DNA of 64,000 nucleotides from positions 124,001-188,000 of the forward strand of contig JAWZYV010013273.1 of NCBI GenBank assembly GCA_038373885.1. The letters are read 5' to 3'. The stretch comes from Cheiracanthium punctorium. Taxonomy: Eukaryota > Arthropoda > Arachnida > Araneae > Cheiracanthiidae. Below, in pieces: positions 31,845 to 42,199 of this stretch. A program made the position numbers and the translations under genes. The notes beneath the pieces were generated by a model. That model did no database searches and was not told where the DNA came from. It saw only the letters and a list, made by a program, of their open reading frames with translations. Each line of letters begins with the position of its first letter. The first letter of the stretch is position 1.

Positions 31845-32575
31845 CTCCTTTGGACACTTTCCAGCAACGTTAAAAAGTGTTTATGATTTCGGTTTGTCTA
31901 TCCGTCCGTGGTCTAACTTCTGTAAATATGCATCGATTTCTACGAAATTTACGTATGTTATTCTTATCTACTGTATCATGTAATTTATTAAAAGTGGTCT
32001 ATGTAGAATAGTCGTAGTTTTTCTACAGGAGCACTCAAAATATTCCCAATATATTGCGCTCTTTGGGAAGTTATTCTTTAAAGTGTATCATTCTACTATA
32101 TCGTTACACTGATCCCTGACTTCAAGACAAGGCCGTACCCAGGAGGATGGACCAGAGGGTCCGGTCCTTCCCCAAACCCCCGAAATTTAAAATTTTTTTC
32201 GTAAAACAATAATGATAAAGCCTTTTTCACAGTCTGACCCCCCTCCGAAATTTTTGGACACCCATCCGAAATTTTTTTTTCTAAGGACAGCCCTGCTTCA
32301 AGATAAAACTTTTCCCACCATTACAGCAAAACTGCAAAAAGATTACAAAGTTAACACAAAGAGCCCATCTACACAGTTAGTAAGATCCGCTTGAAATTTT
32401 TTATAATTGTGTATAAAAATATAGAAAACAATTTGCGTCACTTTAAAAATCTGAAATTCCATCCGTTCCCTCATTTTAAAGCGATTTTTCGCACCATTTT
32501 ATTTCCGAGAGTAAAAAAAGTTAATCAGTTGTGTGATAAAATTAGCAAACTACAAGTGAGAATAACTTCATATAG
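31845..32575. repeat. 0.6-kb dispersed repeat, copy 1 (copy 2 inverted at 41,380-42,170)
   Basis: Reverse-complement matches include GGTTTGTCTATCCGTCCGTG, ATGCATCGATTTC, GATCCCTGACTTCAAGA, TAAAACTTTTCCCACCATTA and the CATTTTATTTCCGAGAGTAA end. Part of the same family is in the foldback spacer (29,800-29,960). Confidence 0.88.
32128..32295. mobile_element. hAT-type MITE (168 bp) with a paralogous empty site in the window
   Basis: 8-bp duplication CTTCAAGA at 32120-32127 and 32296-32303. Termini CAAGGCCGT and (reverse complement) CAGGGCTGT. The inverted paralogue at about 41,707-41,726 has a single CTTCAAGA and no insert. Confidence 0.93.
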
Positions 32576-33218
32576 ATGTCACACTTAACAGGATTTTTCC
32601 AGATTTATAAGCGCCCCCCTCCCCATAAATAAAATGATTTCCTCGGGATGTTCCAAGCGAAACCAAATCGTTCGAACGCGAAATGTTTCCGCATGTTCCC
32701 AAAAGAGTATGAAATTCGATTTTAGTATATATGTTACAGGCAAAGTATGAAACGCCAGCAATCTATAGAATGCTTAGGCATTGTATACAACGCCGGACGT
32801 TTTTAGGTAAAGTATGAAATTTGAGAATTATTACTTACTTTTCCTACGCATTGTATAAAATACCTAGGGATTCGATAGAATGACAAATGCTATTTAGGCA
32901 AAGTATGAAAAAAGGTCCTGATGAAGCTATTATACAGATTGTCGCAAAATGGAGGTAAAGGTATTTAATTCTCTATCTATTAGAGATAAGTGGAAAGTGG
33001 AAATATTCCTATCTTATTTTGAAAAAAATATTCAAAATAAGATAGGAAATAACACTCCATTAAGAAAATATTTCTCTGGTTAATTTTCAAAAAGTTGCAC
33101 CTTTTAAATTTATATACGACCCCCGTACAAAAAAAATCCCAGTTAGTAACCTGTGCCTCATACACTAATAGGGTGGTGTAACAAATTCATGAGCCATTTA
33201 TCATACAACGTCACAGAT

Positions 33219-33388
33219 CAGGGGCGTAGCCAGAAATTTTTCATGGGAGGGGGGGGGTTACGACTACTGAAACTCGCATATATACATACATGTGTGTGAT
33301 AACGGAGTGAAGAATATACATTTTGTATAGCAAAAAATTCCTCATGGGGGGTATGACCCCCCTAACCGCCGCCTTGGCTACGCCCCTG
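33219..33388. mobile_element. GCGTAGCC MITE, copy 1 (170 bp)
   Basis: CAGGGGCGTAGCCAGAAAT ... TTGGCTACGCCCCTG, flanked by TCACAGAT (33211-33218) and TCACAGAG (33389-33396): an 8-bp duplication with one change. Confidence 0.92.
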
Positions 33389-33694
33389 TCACAGAGCCAT
33401 CTTTAATGAAAGATGATCGGGGACTGTTGATCATTTTGAAGATAAACGTTAATGACAAAGTGGGAATAAAATATTTTCTTTCGTAATTTCTGTACGATAC
33501 CTGAAATGCGATCATTCAATGCGATTTTCCATTGAAAAGTGGTTTAAATCAATATACACTGCCCACCTATCTCTAATAGCTGAAGAATTAAAGCCCGTTA
33601 CCACCTTTTTGGGACACCCTGTATAAAGGGACGACGGTCTGTTGCACCCGTGCCAACAGCTATCAATCAGATCGAGGGGCGAGTTGCACCTTAA

Positions 33695-34090
33695 TCCTTA
33701 TCTTTCTCCCCTCTTGAAAATATGCTACCACTGGCTCTTTGCAAGACCCTCCCCCACCCCCACAAAAAAATGAGACTACTAGATTTGGCCATCGCTGTAG
33801 CGGGCCCCTCGAAAGTATGCTACCGCTGGCCTTTTGCGAGACCCCCAAAAATATTACTGTTTCCAGCCATCGCTGCAGGGAGCCCCTTGAAAATATCCTA
33901 ACGCAGACTCTTTGTGAGAACCCCCCCCCAAAAAAAAATATTGAGTCCGGCCATCGCTGCAGGGGCCCCTTTGAAAATATGTTACCGCTAGCATTTTGCG
34001 AGACCCCCAAAAAACATCACTAGGTCCGACGATCATTGTAAAGGGCCACTCGAAAATATGCTACTGCTGGCTCTTTGTGAACCCCACCCA

Positions 34091-34121
<31 letters not shown>

Positions 34122-34440
34122 TCACTGGGTTTGACCATCGCTGTAAGGGGACCCTGAAAATATGTTACCGCTGGTCCTTTGCGAGACCCAAAAAATACCA
34201 CTAGGTCCGACCATCGTTACAAAGGGTCTCTCGAAAATGTGCTACCACTGTCAGTTTGCGAGAACCTCAAAAAAACATCATTGGGTCCGGAATCGCTGTA
34301 GCAATCCCCTCGAAAATATGCTTCCTCTGGCCCTTTAAGAGACCCAAAAAAACATCACTGGGTCTGGCCATATCTGTAGGGTAGGGGGGGGGGCTTCGAA
34401 AATATGCTATCGCTGGCCCTTTGCGAGACCCCACAATTCC
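33695..34440. repeat. Tandem array, about 9 units of 76-94 bp, mostly 85-89
   Basis: GAAAATATGCTACCGCTGG recurs at roughly 33,715, 33,804, 33,888, 33,974, 34,050, 34,144, 34,233, 34,313 and 34,396, with TTTGCGAGACCCC and GGCCATCGCTG between. Variable A runs shift the frames, so the 60-124-codon frames here are by-products. Confidence 0.9.
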
Positions 34441-35017
34441 CCTATGATTGTTCTTCTTCCCTGATTTCGCGAATGCAACTCGACCATGGATTAAATTCAT
34501 CTGCGGTGCAAATCGCCCTTTTCTCCCTTCGCCTGGTGATACTAACCCGTTCCCATATAAAATACGTGCATTCTTCAAACTACATATGTTATTCTGAAAA
34601 AAAAAAAAAAAATTATGAGAGTACCATAAAAAATTATCCATAATACGTAAAAAGAAAGGTGAAAGTTGAAGAAAACAAAACTTATGCCTTTCTTATTAAG
34701 GGAAACAAATTTTTCATATAAAAAATAGAATTATCCTACATATGCAACATATCCTACATCTAGAAGGCTTGAATGACATTTTAAATTACATTTCTTTACA
34801 TTTTACCTACAGTCGGATATGTATTTCATATTTGCCAGTTTCTCATTTGGCATTCTATAGAATGCCTAGGAAATGTGTGAAATACTGATCATTTCATACA
34901 TTGCCGGCTACTTTTATGCATTCTATACACTGCCTAGGCACTCTATAGATTGCCGGATTTCATACTTTGCCAGTAACATATATAATAAAAATTGAATATG
35001 AAATTATTTATTTTAGG

Positions 35018-36459
35018 CAGGGTTGGGTTTTAGACAAAAACTGTTTTTTGGCATGACAAGCGTCAAAAACTGGTTTAAACCGCCAAAAAGTAATCTAGTA
35101 AAGAAAGAGAACAAAATATCAAACCAATTATGCAGTATATTTTCATTTTGCATTCAACTAAATACATAATTAAAATTCATTATATTAAAAGAATAACAAT
35201 TATGCTAAAACACAAGTTGAGCTCATTAATAATTAGTTTAATAGATAACATTATATATACTGATTGTAGAATTGCAGAATATGACTGCCCATAGAGTAAT
35301 GTATTGGATTTTTTTTTCTCCTGTAAAGAACTATAAATGGTGTATGTGTATGTGATTGTGGCAACGCTATACTAGGCCGATCTGCCAAGGGGGGGGGGGG
35401 TGCGTTGGTAGGAGGACTTTCTAAGGGGTTCTAACGCGTATTCACGTTACATCTGGAGAAAACCTACCAAAACTCCAGACCGTTAGATCGACAGCAGCGC
35501 GATGGGACCCGAACCCGGGACCTTCACACTTCGGCCATCTACCATTTTCAATGGCATAACCACTGTGCCATGGTAAGGCGAACTATAAATGGTAGATGCA
35601 TCATTTTCAATAGGGTGGATGGTACTGTGTATACAGTTAGATAAATAATGGTCGGCAGTGTTTCAAATTAAGGTATGGCTAAACATTTCCTAAAAGCAAA
35701 CATTAATTTTAGTTTTGATTTAATCTAAAAACCTAAATTGGAACGGTTTTAACCAACAGCCAATAACATAGTAATTTCAGTCATTTAAATAAAATTAAGA
35801 TCAACACCATTAATTATCAGTATACTAAAGCTTCACATTCGAAGTAGAATTAACAAAAAATTTCAGAACTTAAATGTAATGAGTAAGCACACATTCTTTT
35901 AAAACACAAAATACTCTTATTTTCTTAAAAATAAATAAAATAACCCTGACAGATGCAAAGTAAGCATTTTTTGCTAATTATAGTGCTTTATTTTTCTAAA
36001 TATTGATTGATTAATTCATTACAGATACAAAGAGCAAAATATTTTACAGTGAAATACTTATTAGTTTCGTTCATTTTTTCCACAAAACATAACTAATTTA
36101 TTATTAAAATTGATAATTTAGAATTTTAATATTATAAGACCTAAGATATTGATTATCTTTACTCTTAAGATAGAATATTGTTCTGACTGTTTTGGATAAT
36201 AATTAATTTTCTTTCCACTTTTTTTTCCTTTTTCTAGACAATATGTTTTATAAAAAATATGTAAAAGATGACCGCATTTCTTAAAAATTAGTATTAACGT
36301 TTCACACATATTCATAGCTTTTACAATGTATTCAATGTTAAAGACATCAATTAATATTTGTAATACTACAAGTGCAATATTTGAGGTTCTTGACATGACA
36401 GTTTAAACCATGGTTAAAACCATGATAAACTGTCATGCGTCAAAAACTTGCCAATCCTA
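35018..36459. mobile_element. hAT-type element (1,442 bp) carrying a SINE
   Basis: Perfect 8-bp duplication ATTTTAGG at 35010-35017 and 36460-36467. Termini CAGGGTTGG and (reverse complement) TAGGATTGG, with GTCAAAAACT-type subterminal repeats at both ends. No transposase seen; the minus-strand 92-codon frame at 36,118 is not recognisable. Confidence 0.88.
35342..35579 (-). mobile_element. tRNA-derived SINE (238 bp) with 14-bp target duplication
   Basis: GAACTATAAATGGT flanks it at 35328-35341 and 35580-35593. On the minus strand it starts GCCTTACCATGGCACAGTGG (A box), then GGGTTCGGGTCCC (B box), then the shared body TCTAACGGTCTGGAGTTTT and TCTCCAGATGTAACGTG. A variable duplication with a tRNA head is the hallmark of LINE-driven SINE insertion. 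It landed in a copy of the CCCATAGAG core repeat inside the hAT. Confidence 0.92.
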
Positions 36460-36467
36460 ATTTTAGG

Positions 36468-36893
36468 TGGACGAAGATTAAATATATTAAGTGTAGACAC
36501 GTTTTCGTCAAACGTTTTTTTCTAGAGCCTGTTGCAATTCCTTTCACAACGGGCTTTGACTTCTAGTTTTAGAGATATTCTGCTATTTGAAATGAAACAA
36601 AATTGATATATGTTGTTAAGGATTACAAGATGAAGCTTTCCGTCGAAAACAGTGCCTGTATAGTTAAATAGTTCTTCTACTATTTAACTATACACGATTA
36701 CACTCAAACAAACAGTATTTACATTTATTTCATGCGTCGGTAAATTTTAACACGATTTCAAATTGCCGCTAAACACATTAAAAATTTAGTCATGTTACAG
36801 AAGAAACTCAGTAATGAATTCAAAGTTATTTTCTCATGTAAATATACACCGTTGCAGGCGAAAACATTTTTTCGTTGACAAATATAAACTCAA
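36468..36893. other. Intergenic; 16-bp perfect inverted repeat at 36657-36694
   Basis: TGTATAGTTAAATAGT / ACTATTTAACTATACA with a 6-nt loop. Otherwise unassigned. Confidence 0.75.
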
Positions 36894-37480
36894 TCCTAAC
36901 TAATAGGAGTATAAATGCGAAAGTGAGTTTGTTTGTGACGCTTTCACGCCTAAACCGCGGAATCGATTAGGATGAATTTTGGTTTAGATATAGATGGGAC
37001 CCTGGAGAAGGTTATAGGCTACTTAGAATTTTAGATTTTTAATTACTTTTTTAATTATTAATTAAAAACCGTTTTTACGTTGCCATGCTTGGCGAGTTTC
37101 GCCCGTATCAAATGATTGATGTTTTGAGCTAAGAATGCTATTACTTCAATAAAGAAGCGCGTGCTTCTGAAAAACATTAAATAACACGGAAATTATGCCA
37201 GTTTTATACCAAATCTATCTATATCTTCTTATAAATAAAAAGGAAATTCTGTTTGTTTGTGGATTTGATTAGTATACAAATCCACAAAAATGGACCTATC
37301 AGCCTGAAATTTTGCACAGATGTGTAAAATAATATAGAATAAATGATAGTCCACTTTAAAACTTTGAAAGTCTACCCGTTCCCGGAATTTAAGAGATTTT
37401 TTATGTTCGCCACGCAGAAAGCTTTCCGTAATTGTAACCCCCTGTAGTGAAAAAGTGTGAAATAAGCATCATGGTTGCCA
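36894..37480 (+). mobile_element. Helitron-derived sequence, two 5'-type ends
   Basis: A|TCCTAACTAATAGGAGTATA (36,894) leads into AATGCGAAAGTGAGTTTG and TTTCACGCCTAAACCG; A|TCTTCTTATAAATAAAAAGG (37,224) leads into TTCTGTTTGTTTGTGG. Both are TC-initial ends preceded by A. 37,380-37,480 is an inverted match to 51,190-51,290. Confidence 0.55.
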
Positions 37481-37588
37481 TGTGTGGCGATTTCGCCGAA
37501 TAAAATGTTTCAAATTCTTAAAGTAAAAATAAAAGAATAATAATAATGATTTTTTTTTTTTTGTTGTTGTTAGGTTATATTTGTAAGG

Positions 37589-37630
<42 letters not shown>

Positions 37631-37940
37631 ATAACGTGTGCATGGGATTGGAGCAGGAATGAAATGTTTTATACGCAAAACAATAAGAATTGAAGATTTC
37701 CGGGGCTGATATGTAAAAATTTTTAGTTTGGCGAAAAATAAAATAAACAAGTACATATGTTTTATTAGAATACAGCGTTAAATTTCAATAATCCGTGCAG
37801 AAATAATGCAGTTATTAAACCCTTTGAGGATGCAATATTAAAATTATTATATATTAAAAAACAAACATGCAGAAGGAGGTCTAATGGTCCTAGAGACAAA
37901 AGAAATGTGATTTAAAAAAAATTAGTGGTCCGCGTTACCG
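37481..37940. other. No gene; (ATT)n microsatellite at about 37,593-37,629
   Basis: Simple repeat of about 12 units after T-rich sequence; nothing else recognised. Confidence 0.6.
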
Positions 37941-37944
37941 AGAG

Positions 37945-38893
37945 GGCGCTGTTTGCGCTGTGCAAACGGCGCCCGTCTAGAGTATTTCAGTTCGAACACT
38001 CACTTGCCTTGCTTTACTCTGGCTACAGGGGCGTAGCCAGAAATTTTTCATGGGGGGTGTTACGACTACTGCAACTCACATATATGCATACATGAGTGTG
38101 ATAAAGGAGTGAAGGATATATATTTTGTATGGCAAAAAAATTCTCATGGTGGGATTATGACCCCCCTAACCCCCCCCTTGCTACGCCCCTGCTCTGGCAT
38201 ATGTAAAAAAACCACTGATCTTCTAAGATTATAATAAAATTTCTTTCGCCAAATAATTTTAAAGAATCCGAAATTTCAATTAAATTTTTAAAATTAAAAA
38301 AACTAAGAAAATTTAAGAAATACAATTTTAATATCGCATGCTTATAGCATGATAACAATAACAATCAAACAATTTTCAGCAAACATACTATACTTAAATA
38401 CACTTAAAATGTGAAAGAATACTTAATACTGAATACTTATATTCGTAAAATTTGAAAAGTATTAGTACAAAACACAGCTTCTGACTACTTGCAGAATATA
38501 TGATGGAGGGAATATCTATTGTTGTAGACGGGCGCCGTTTGCGTTGCGCAAACGCACTATAAAAATGCAAAAATACAAAGGAATAAATTTATTTTAAAAG
38601 AACTAAAGACGTGCTAATAGTCAATGAGGACTATTTATAAAATCTAACCACAAAAATTAAAATATTTTAGAGTTTTAATACTTAAAATAATAAAAAATCG
38701 AACTACATATGATACAGCATTGAGCAAGATTCATAATTCTCCATGTTGAAGAGCAGATAAATTGCTTGTGCTGCCATCTATTGCCAGTTTAAAGAAGTAA
38801 AAGTAATATAGAATGTTCAATGGGGAAAAATTTTAATTTTTTTATGGTTTAAAAAAATCGCAAAAATGCGTTTGCACAGTGCAAACGGCGCCC
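37945..38893. repeat. Three GGCGCC/GTTTGC palindromes bounding about 0.95 kb
   Basis: GGGCGC-TGTTTGC...GCAAAC-GGCGCCC at about 37,945-37,975, a reversed related copy at 38,528-38,552 (GGGCGCCGTTTGCG...CGCAAACG), and GTTTGCACAGTGCAAACGGC at about 38,871. The first two, including the adjoining GTCTAGA/GTCTACA, form an inverted pair around the MITE at 38,026. Possibly the ends of a small foldback element. Confidence 0.7.
38026..38191. mobile_element. GCGTAGCC MITE, copy 2 (166 bp)
   Basis: CAGGGGCGTAGCCAGAAAT ... TTGCTACGCCCCTG. Flanks CTCTGGCTA and CTCTGGCA, an 8-bp duplication with one inserted base. Confidence 0.88.
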
Positions 38894-38924
38894 CTGAAAG
38901 GGTTTTAAGGGATTTCAAGCGATC

Positions 38925-39225
38925 TATCTTCAAAATTCTCGCCAAGTGAGTACATTGATTTAAGTTGGGGGAATTCCGCCAAATTTCAGAAAGTTGAAAT
39001 CTTCGCATTTAGTGCATCGGAGTAACGATGAATAAAACACGTTATAGTTGATAATTTAAAAAATGCGGCTGTATTAAGATATTCCACTTTTCAAATAAAT
39101 GCCTGCTTTACTTTTTGGCGATCGAACCATTTCCATTTTGATTGCTGCTAAGTCAATGCTTCGAATGATTCACTGAAAAACTCTTGCAAAATGGCATATG
39201 TTGGCACTTTGGCGAGGCTTAGATT
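38925..39225. repeat. Inverted copy of 50,460-50,790
   Basis: Shared in reverse complement: TTGGCACTTTGGCGA, GATCGAACCATTT-like, CCGCCAAATTT and the ATGAATAAAACA segment. It is part of the interior of the Helitron family at 46-51 kb. Confidence 0.65.
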
Positions 39226-39360
39226 TGAAACTGGATTTTATTTGAGACTGGTATATATAATAACACTGGTTATACATAAAAGTGAATGTTGGTATGTGTG
39301 TATTAGGTTGAAAAACTCCAGCACCGTTTGACCGATCACCATGAAATTTGGTTCACCTAA

Positions 39361-40092
39361 GGCCTGCACTCCACAATACCAGAAAACACGACAGAATCAG
39401 AAAACAGAAACTGAAAATTGACGAACTTCCGGTTTTTCAGTTACTGTCAAGCAGAATCAAGGGCGGAAAACGGAGTTGAAAATGTTGAACTTTTCTGTTT
39501 CTGCCCGCGTTTTCTGCCATGTGCCAGCCAATAAGAATTCGCCTAGATCCAGAGCTGTCATCCAAAAACAAGATGGCGTCACATTTCGATGCGGAAGTAC
39601 TTGTATCTCAGAGATAATTCTTATTGTGTTATAAATTTGTATTCAATAAAAAAGATAAATGAGAAAAAGGGATATTTTCTTAAAACCAACGGTTTTGTAT
39701 TTCAAATAGTACTTACTCTTCATCTACAGTTCGGGGATCTTCATTCAATTTTAATGCTGTGAAAATTCCATATTTTTCCCTTACTAGGAAATGTTTTAAA
39801 CTCATAAACTATGTTTACGTTTTTTAATTTCATGTGTTCTAATCAAAGTCGTCCATTTCATAAAGTGAATGCTTATTTTAGCGAGAAATTACTCGGTATT
39901 CATGTATTTTTTCGCGCTGTTTTAATCATTAAATGTACCTAACTAGCAATAAACGATTTAAAATCAAAACGATAGATGGCGCCTGCATCGTAGTATATGC
40001 TAGAGTGTAGTCAAGTGCCGACAGAAAATAATCCCGACAGAAATTCTTTTCTGCGAGAAAATTCCGCTTTCCGGTAATGTGGAGTCCAGGCC
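39361..40092 (+). mobile_element. PIF/Harbinger-type element (732 bp) with a vestigial MADF start
   Basis: TAA at 39358-39360 and 40093-40095. Inverted termini GGCCTGCACTCCACA and (reverse complement) GGCCTGGACTCCACA. Harbinger elements duplicate a 3-bp TAA/TTA. Near 39,573 an ATG opens MASHFDAEVLVSQR then stop, resembling the first residues of MADF/Myb-like Harbinger accessory proteins. The rest of both genes is deleted. Removing the insert restores the Helitron consensus (GGTTCACCTAA|GTCTTTTATC). Confidence 0.85.
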
Positions 40093-40289
40093 TAAGTCTT
40101 TTATCATGGAGAAGGTTTTTATGCTATCCGTTTTCCTCTAACTTGCAATTAGGTGGTGTAACAGAACGTCGAATTCTATTCCGTTCAGCCGTTTGCTTAT
40201 GCGAATATCGTCCAACCAATTTCGATGAAATTTGGTACACGCGGATATTAGAACACGGAGAATATTTTTCACTATCCAATTTGCTGTAA

Positions 40290-40960
40290 CTTGCCGCTAA
40301 ATGGCGCTGCAACGCATCAACTTCTATACTGTTCGACCGACCGGCATAAAATTTTTTATACTTACACATTTGAGCAAGAAGAATATATTCTGTGTTCCTT
40401 TTGATGTTACTCACCAGTAGATGGAACTGCAATGCATTATTATTTTAACTCGCCACTAGATGACGCTGCAGCAGGCCAAATTCTTGACCATTCAAACGGT
40501 CGCTATGAAAATCAGTATACACAACTATTTGAACAATGAGAATATTTTGGCGTTATCCATTTTGCTATAACTCGCCATTTGACGGCGCTGTAGCAAATCA
40601 TTACTTTAATTAACCACTAGATGGCGCTGCAGTATATCACTTCTTGACTGTGCAACTAATCGCTATGAAAATAGGTATACATAGATATTTGAACACAGGG
40701 AAGTGTTTGGCGCTATCCACTTTTCCATAACTTGCCACTAGATGCCGCGTCAACACATGAACTTCAGGACTATCCAGCCGATTGTCATGAAAATTCGTAT
40801 GCATCGATATCTGAATGGGAAGAATATTTTCGCCGTATCCGTTTTGCTAAAACTCGCCACTAGATTGCGCTACGGCGCATCTCCTTCTGCACCGTACAAA
40901 CGATTGCCTTGAAATTGGGTATGCATGATTATTGAGCACAATATAACGCGATATCTATTT
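40290..40960 (+). repeat. Tandem array of about 121-bp units within the Helitron
   Basis: The (G/A)CCACTAGATGGCGCTGC landmark occurs at 40293, 40414, 40453, 40573, 40613, 40735 and 40856: spacings 121, 39, 120, 40, 122, 121. The 39-40-bp steps are partial units. Between landmarks: GCTATGAAAAT, TATACA, ATTTGAACA, GAATATTTT-GGCG. Confidence 0.9.
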
Positions 40961-41064
40961 TGCTATATCTCTTTATTACAATAAATAGGAATCACAACAA
41001 ATCGTAATATCAAAAAGTCCATTCATTCCCCTGCGAAGAAGGGGTACTTCAGCTAGTATTTTAA

Positions 41065-41355
41065 TAATCTCAAAGATAGAACCTCTTCTCCCCCCCCCCT
41101 GTTTTTACATTCATTTGTTACTAAGGCAACCACGTGCCACGGTGAAAAAAGTGCTGGCGTGCATAATCTCGTTCACATGCAAGTTTGCAAAATTAAAAAC
41201 ATTTAAAACTCGTGAGCAGTCATTGCGGGTAATGTTTTATTCCTTTACCGCTAGTATCGCTGTAAATTATCAAATTTCCAATATTTACATTACATAACTT
41301 AGTTTGGGTACCAAAAACTTAAGCAAGCACATAGGGAGAGTGTCCATTCCTATAA
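41065..41355 (+). repeat. Dispersed repeat, copy 2 (see 17,925)
   Basis: CATAATCTCGTTCACATGC, AATGTTTTATTCCTTTACCG and GAGAGTGTCCATTCC align with copy 1 in the same orientation. It starts directly after the Helitron end. Confidence 0.85.
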
Positions 41356-41379
41356 TATCCCTTTGTAATCCTGAGGAAG

Positions 41380-42170
41380 TAAAAAAAATTAAACTCTCAA
41401 ATCTGGAAAAATCTTTATAATTATGACATCATTGTAACGTCATTCTCAGCTACAATAGCTAATTATGTCACGCAATTGATTCACTTTTTTTACTCTCGGA
41501 AATAAAATGAACTGAAAACAGCGAAAAATCCCTTTAAAATGCGGGAACGGGTAGATTTTCAGATTTTTAAAGTAAGGCAGACTCTGTTTTCTATATTTTT
41601 ATACATATTTATGAAAAATTTCAAGCGGATCGTACAAACGGAGTAGGTGTTAGGCTTTTTAGTGCTTAATTTCGTAAGTTTTTTGCAGTAATGTCGGAAA
41701 TGAGTTTTATCTTGAAGTCAGGGATCAGCGTAACTATATAGTAAGGACAGGGGCGTAGCCAAGGGGGGGGGGGTCATAACCCCTATGAGGAATTTTTTAA
41801 CATACAAAATGTATATTCTTCACTCCCTTATCACACATATGTATGCATATATGTGAGTTGCAGTAGTCGTAATCCCCCCATGAAAAATTTCTGGCTGCGC
41901 CCCTGAGTAAGGATGATACGCTTTAAAGAATATTTTTCCATAGAGCGAAATGTGCTGGAAATATTTTGAGTGCTTCTGTAGAAAAAACTATAAATGCTAC
42001 ATAGACGATTTCCAATAGGGTACAAGGTACAGTAGTTAAGAATAACATGTATAAATTTGTCGAAATCAATGCATATTTACGAGAGTTAAAGCACGGACGG
42101 ATGGACAGACAAACCGAAATCAAACATTTTTCAACCTTGTTGGAAAGTGTTAAAAATGATAATTTTTTTA
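41380..42170. repeat. 0.6-kb dispersed repeat, copy 2, interrupted by a MITE
   Basis: Inverted relative to 31,845-32,575. Includes the empty target CTTCAAG (as TCTTGAAGTCAGGGATC) of the MITE at 32,128, and a CCATAGAGCG core at 41,939. Confidence 0.88.
41748..41905. mobile_element. GCGTAGCC MITE, copy 3 (158 bp), perfect 8-bp duplication
   Basis: AGTAAGGA at 41740-41747 and 41906-41913. Termini CAGGGGCGTAGCCAAG and (reverse complement) CAGGGGCGCAGCCAGAA. Orientation opposite to copies 1 and 2. Confidence 0.95.
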
Positions 42171-42199
42171 AATATATCATTAAAAAAATTACTATATAT

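Larger units (their letters stand above)
32733..34977. mobile_element. 2.24-kb element with long inverted termini (unclassified)
   Basis: 32733-32910 and 34800-34977 are inverted (about 70-80% by eye): GTTACTGGCAAAGTATGAAA, GGCAATCTATAGA-TGC, CCTAGGCA. The termini contain internal repeats of CAAAGTATGAAA. ATATAT stands on both sides but is self-complementary, so the target duplication is unsure. It carries a MITE (33,219-33,388) and a tandem array (33.7-34.4 kb). No transposase. Confidence 0.78.
39268..41056 (+). mobile_element. Non-autonomous Helitron carrying a PIF/Harbinger insertion and a tandem array
   Basis: The 3' end AAGGGGTACTTCAGCTAG stops at CTAG 41053-41056, followed by T. The 5' end is near 39,268 (TTATACATAAAAGTGAATG, with the TC lost), followed by the family's CACCGTTTGACCGAT segment. 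No Rep/helicase in this copy. Confidence 0.75.

Noticed and set aside
33663..34641. Frames of 60-124 codons as a repetitive protein
   Set aside because: They change frame at variable A runs in each tandem unit, so no frame is conserved.
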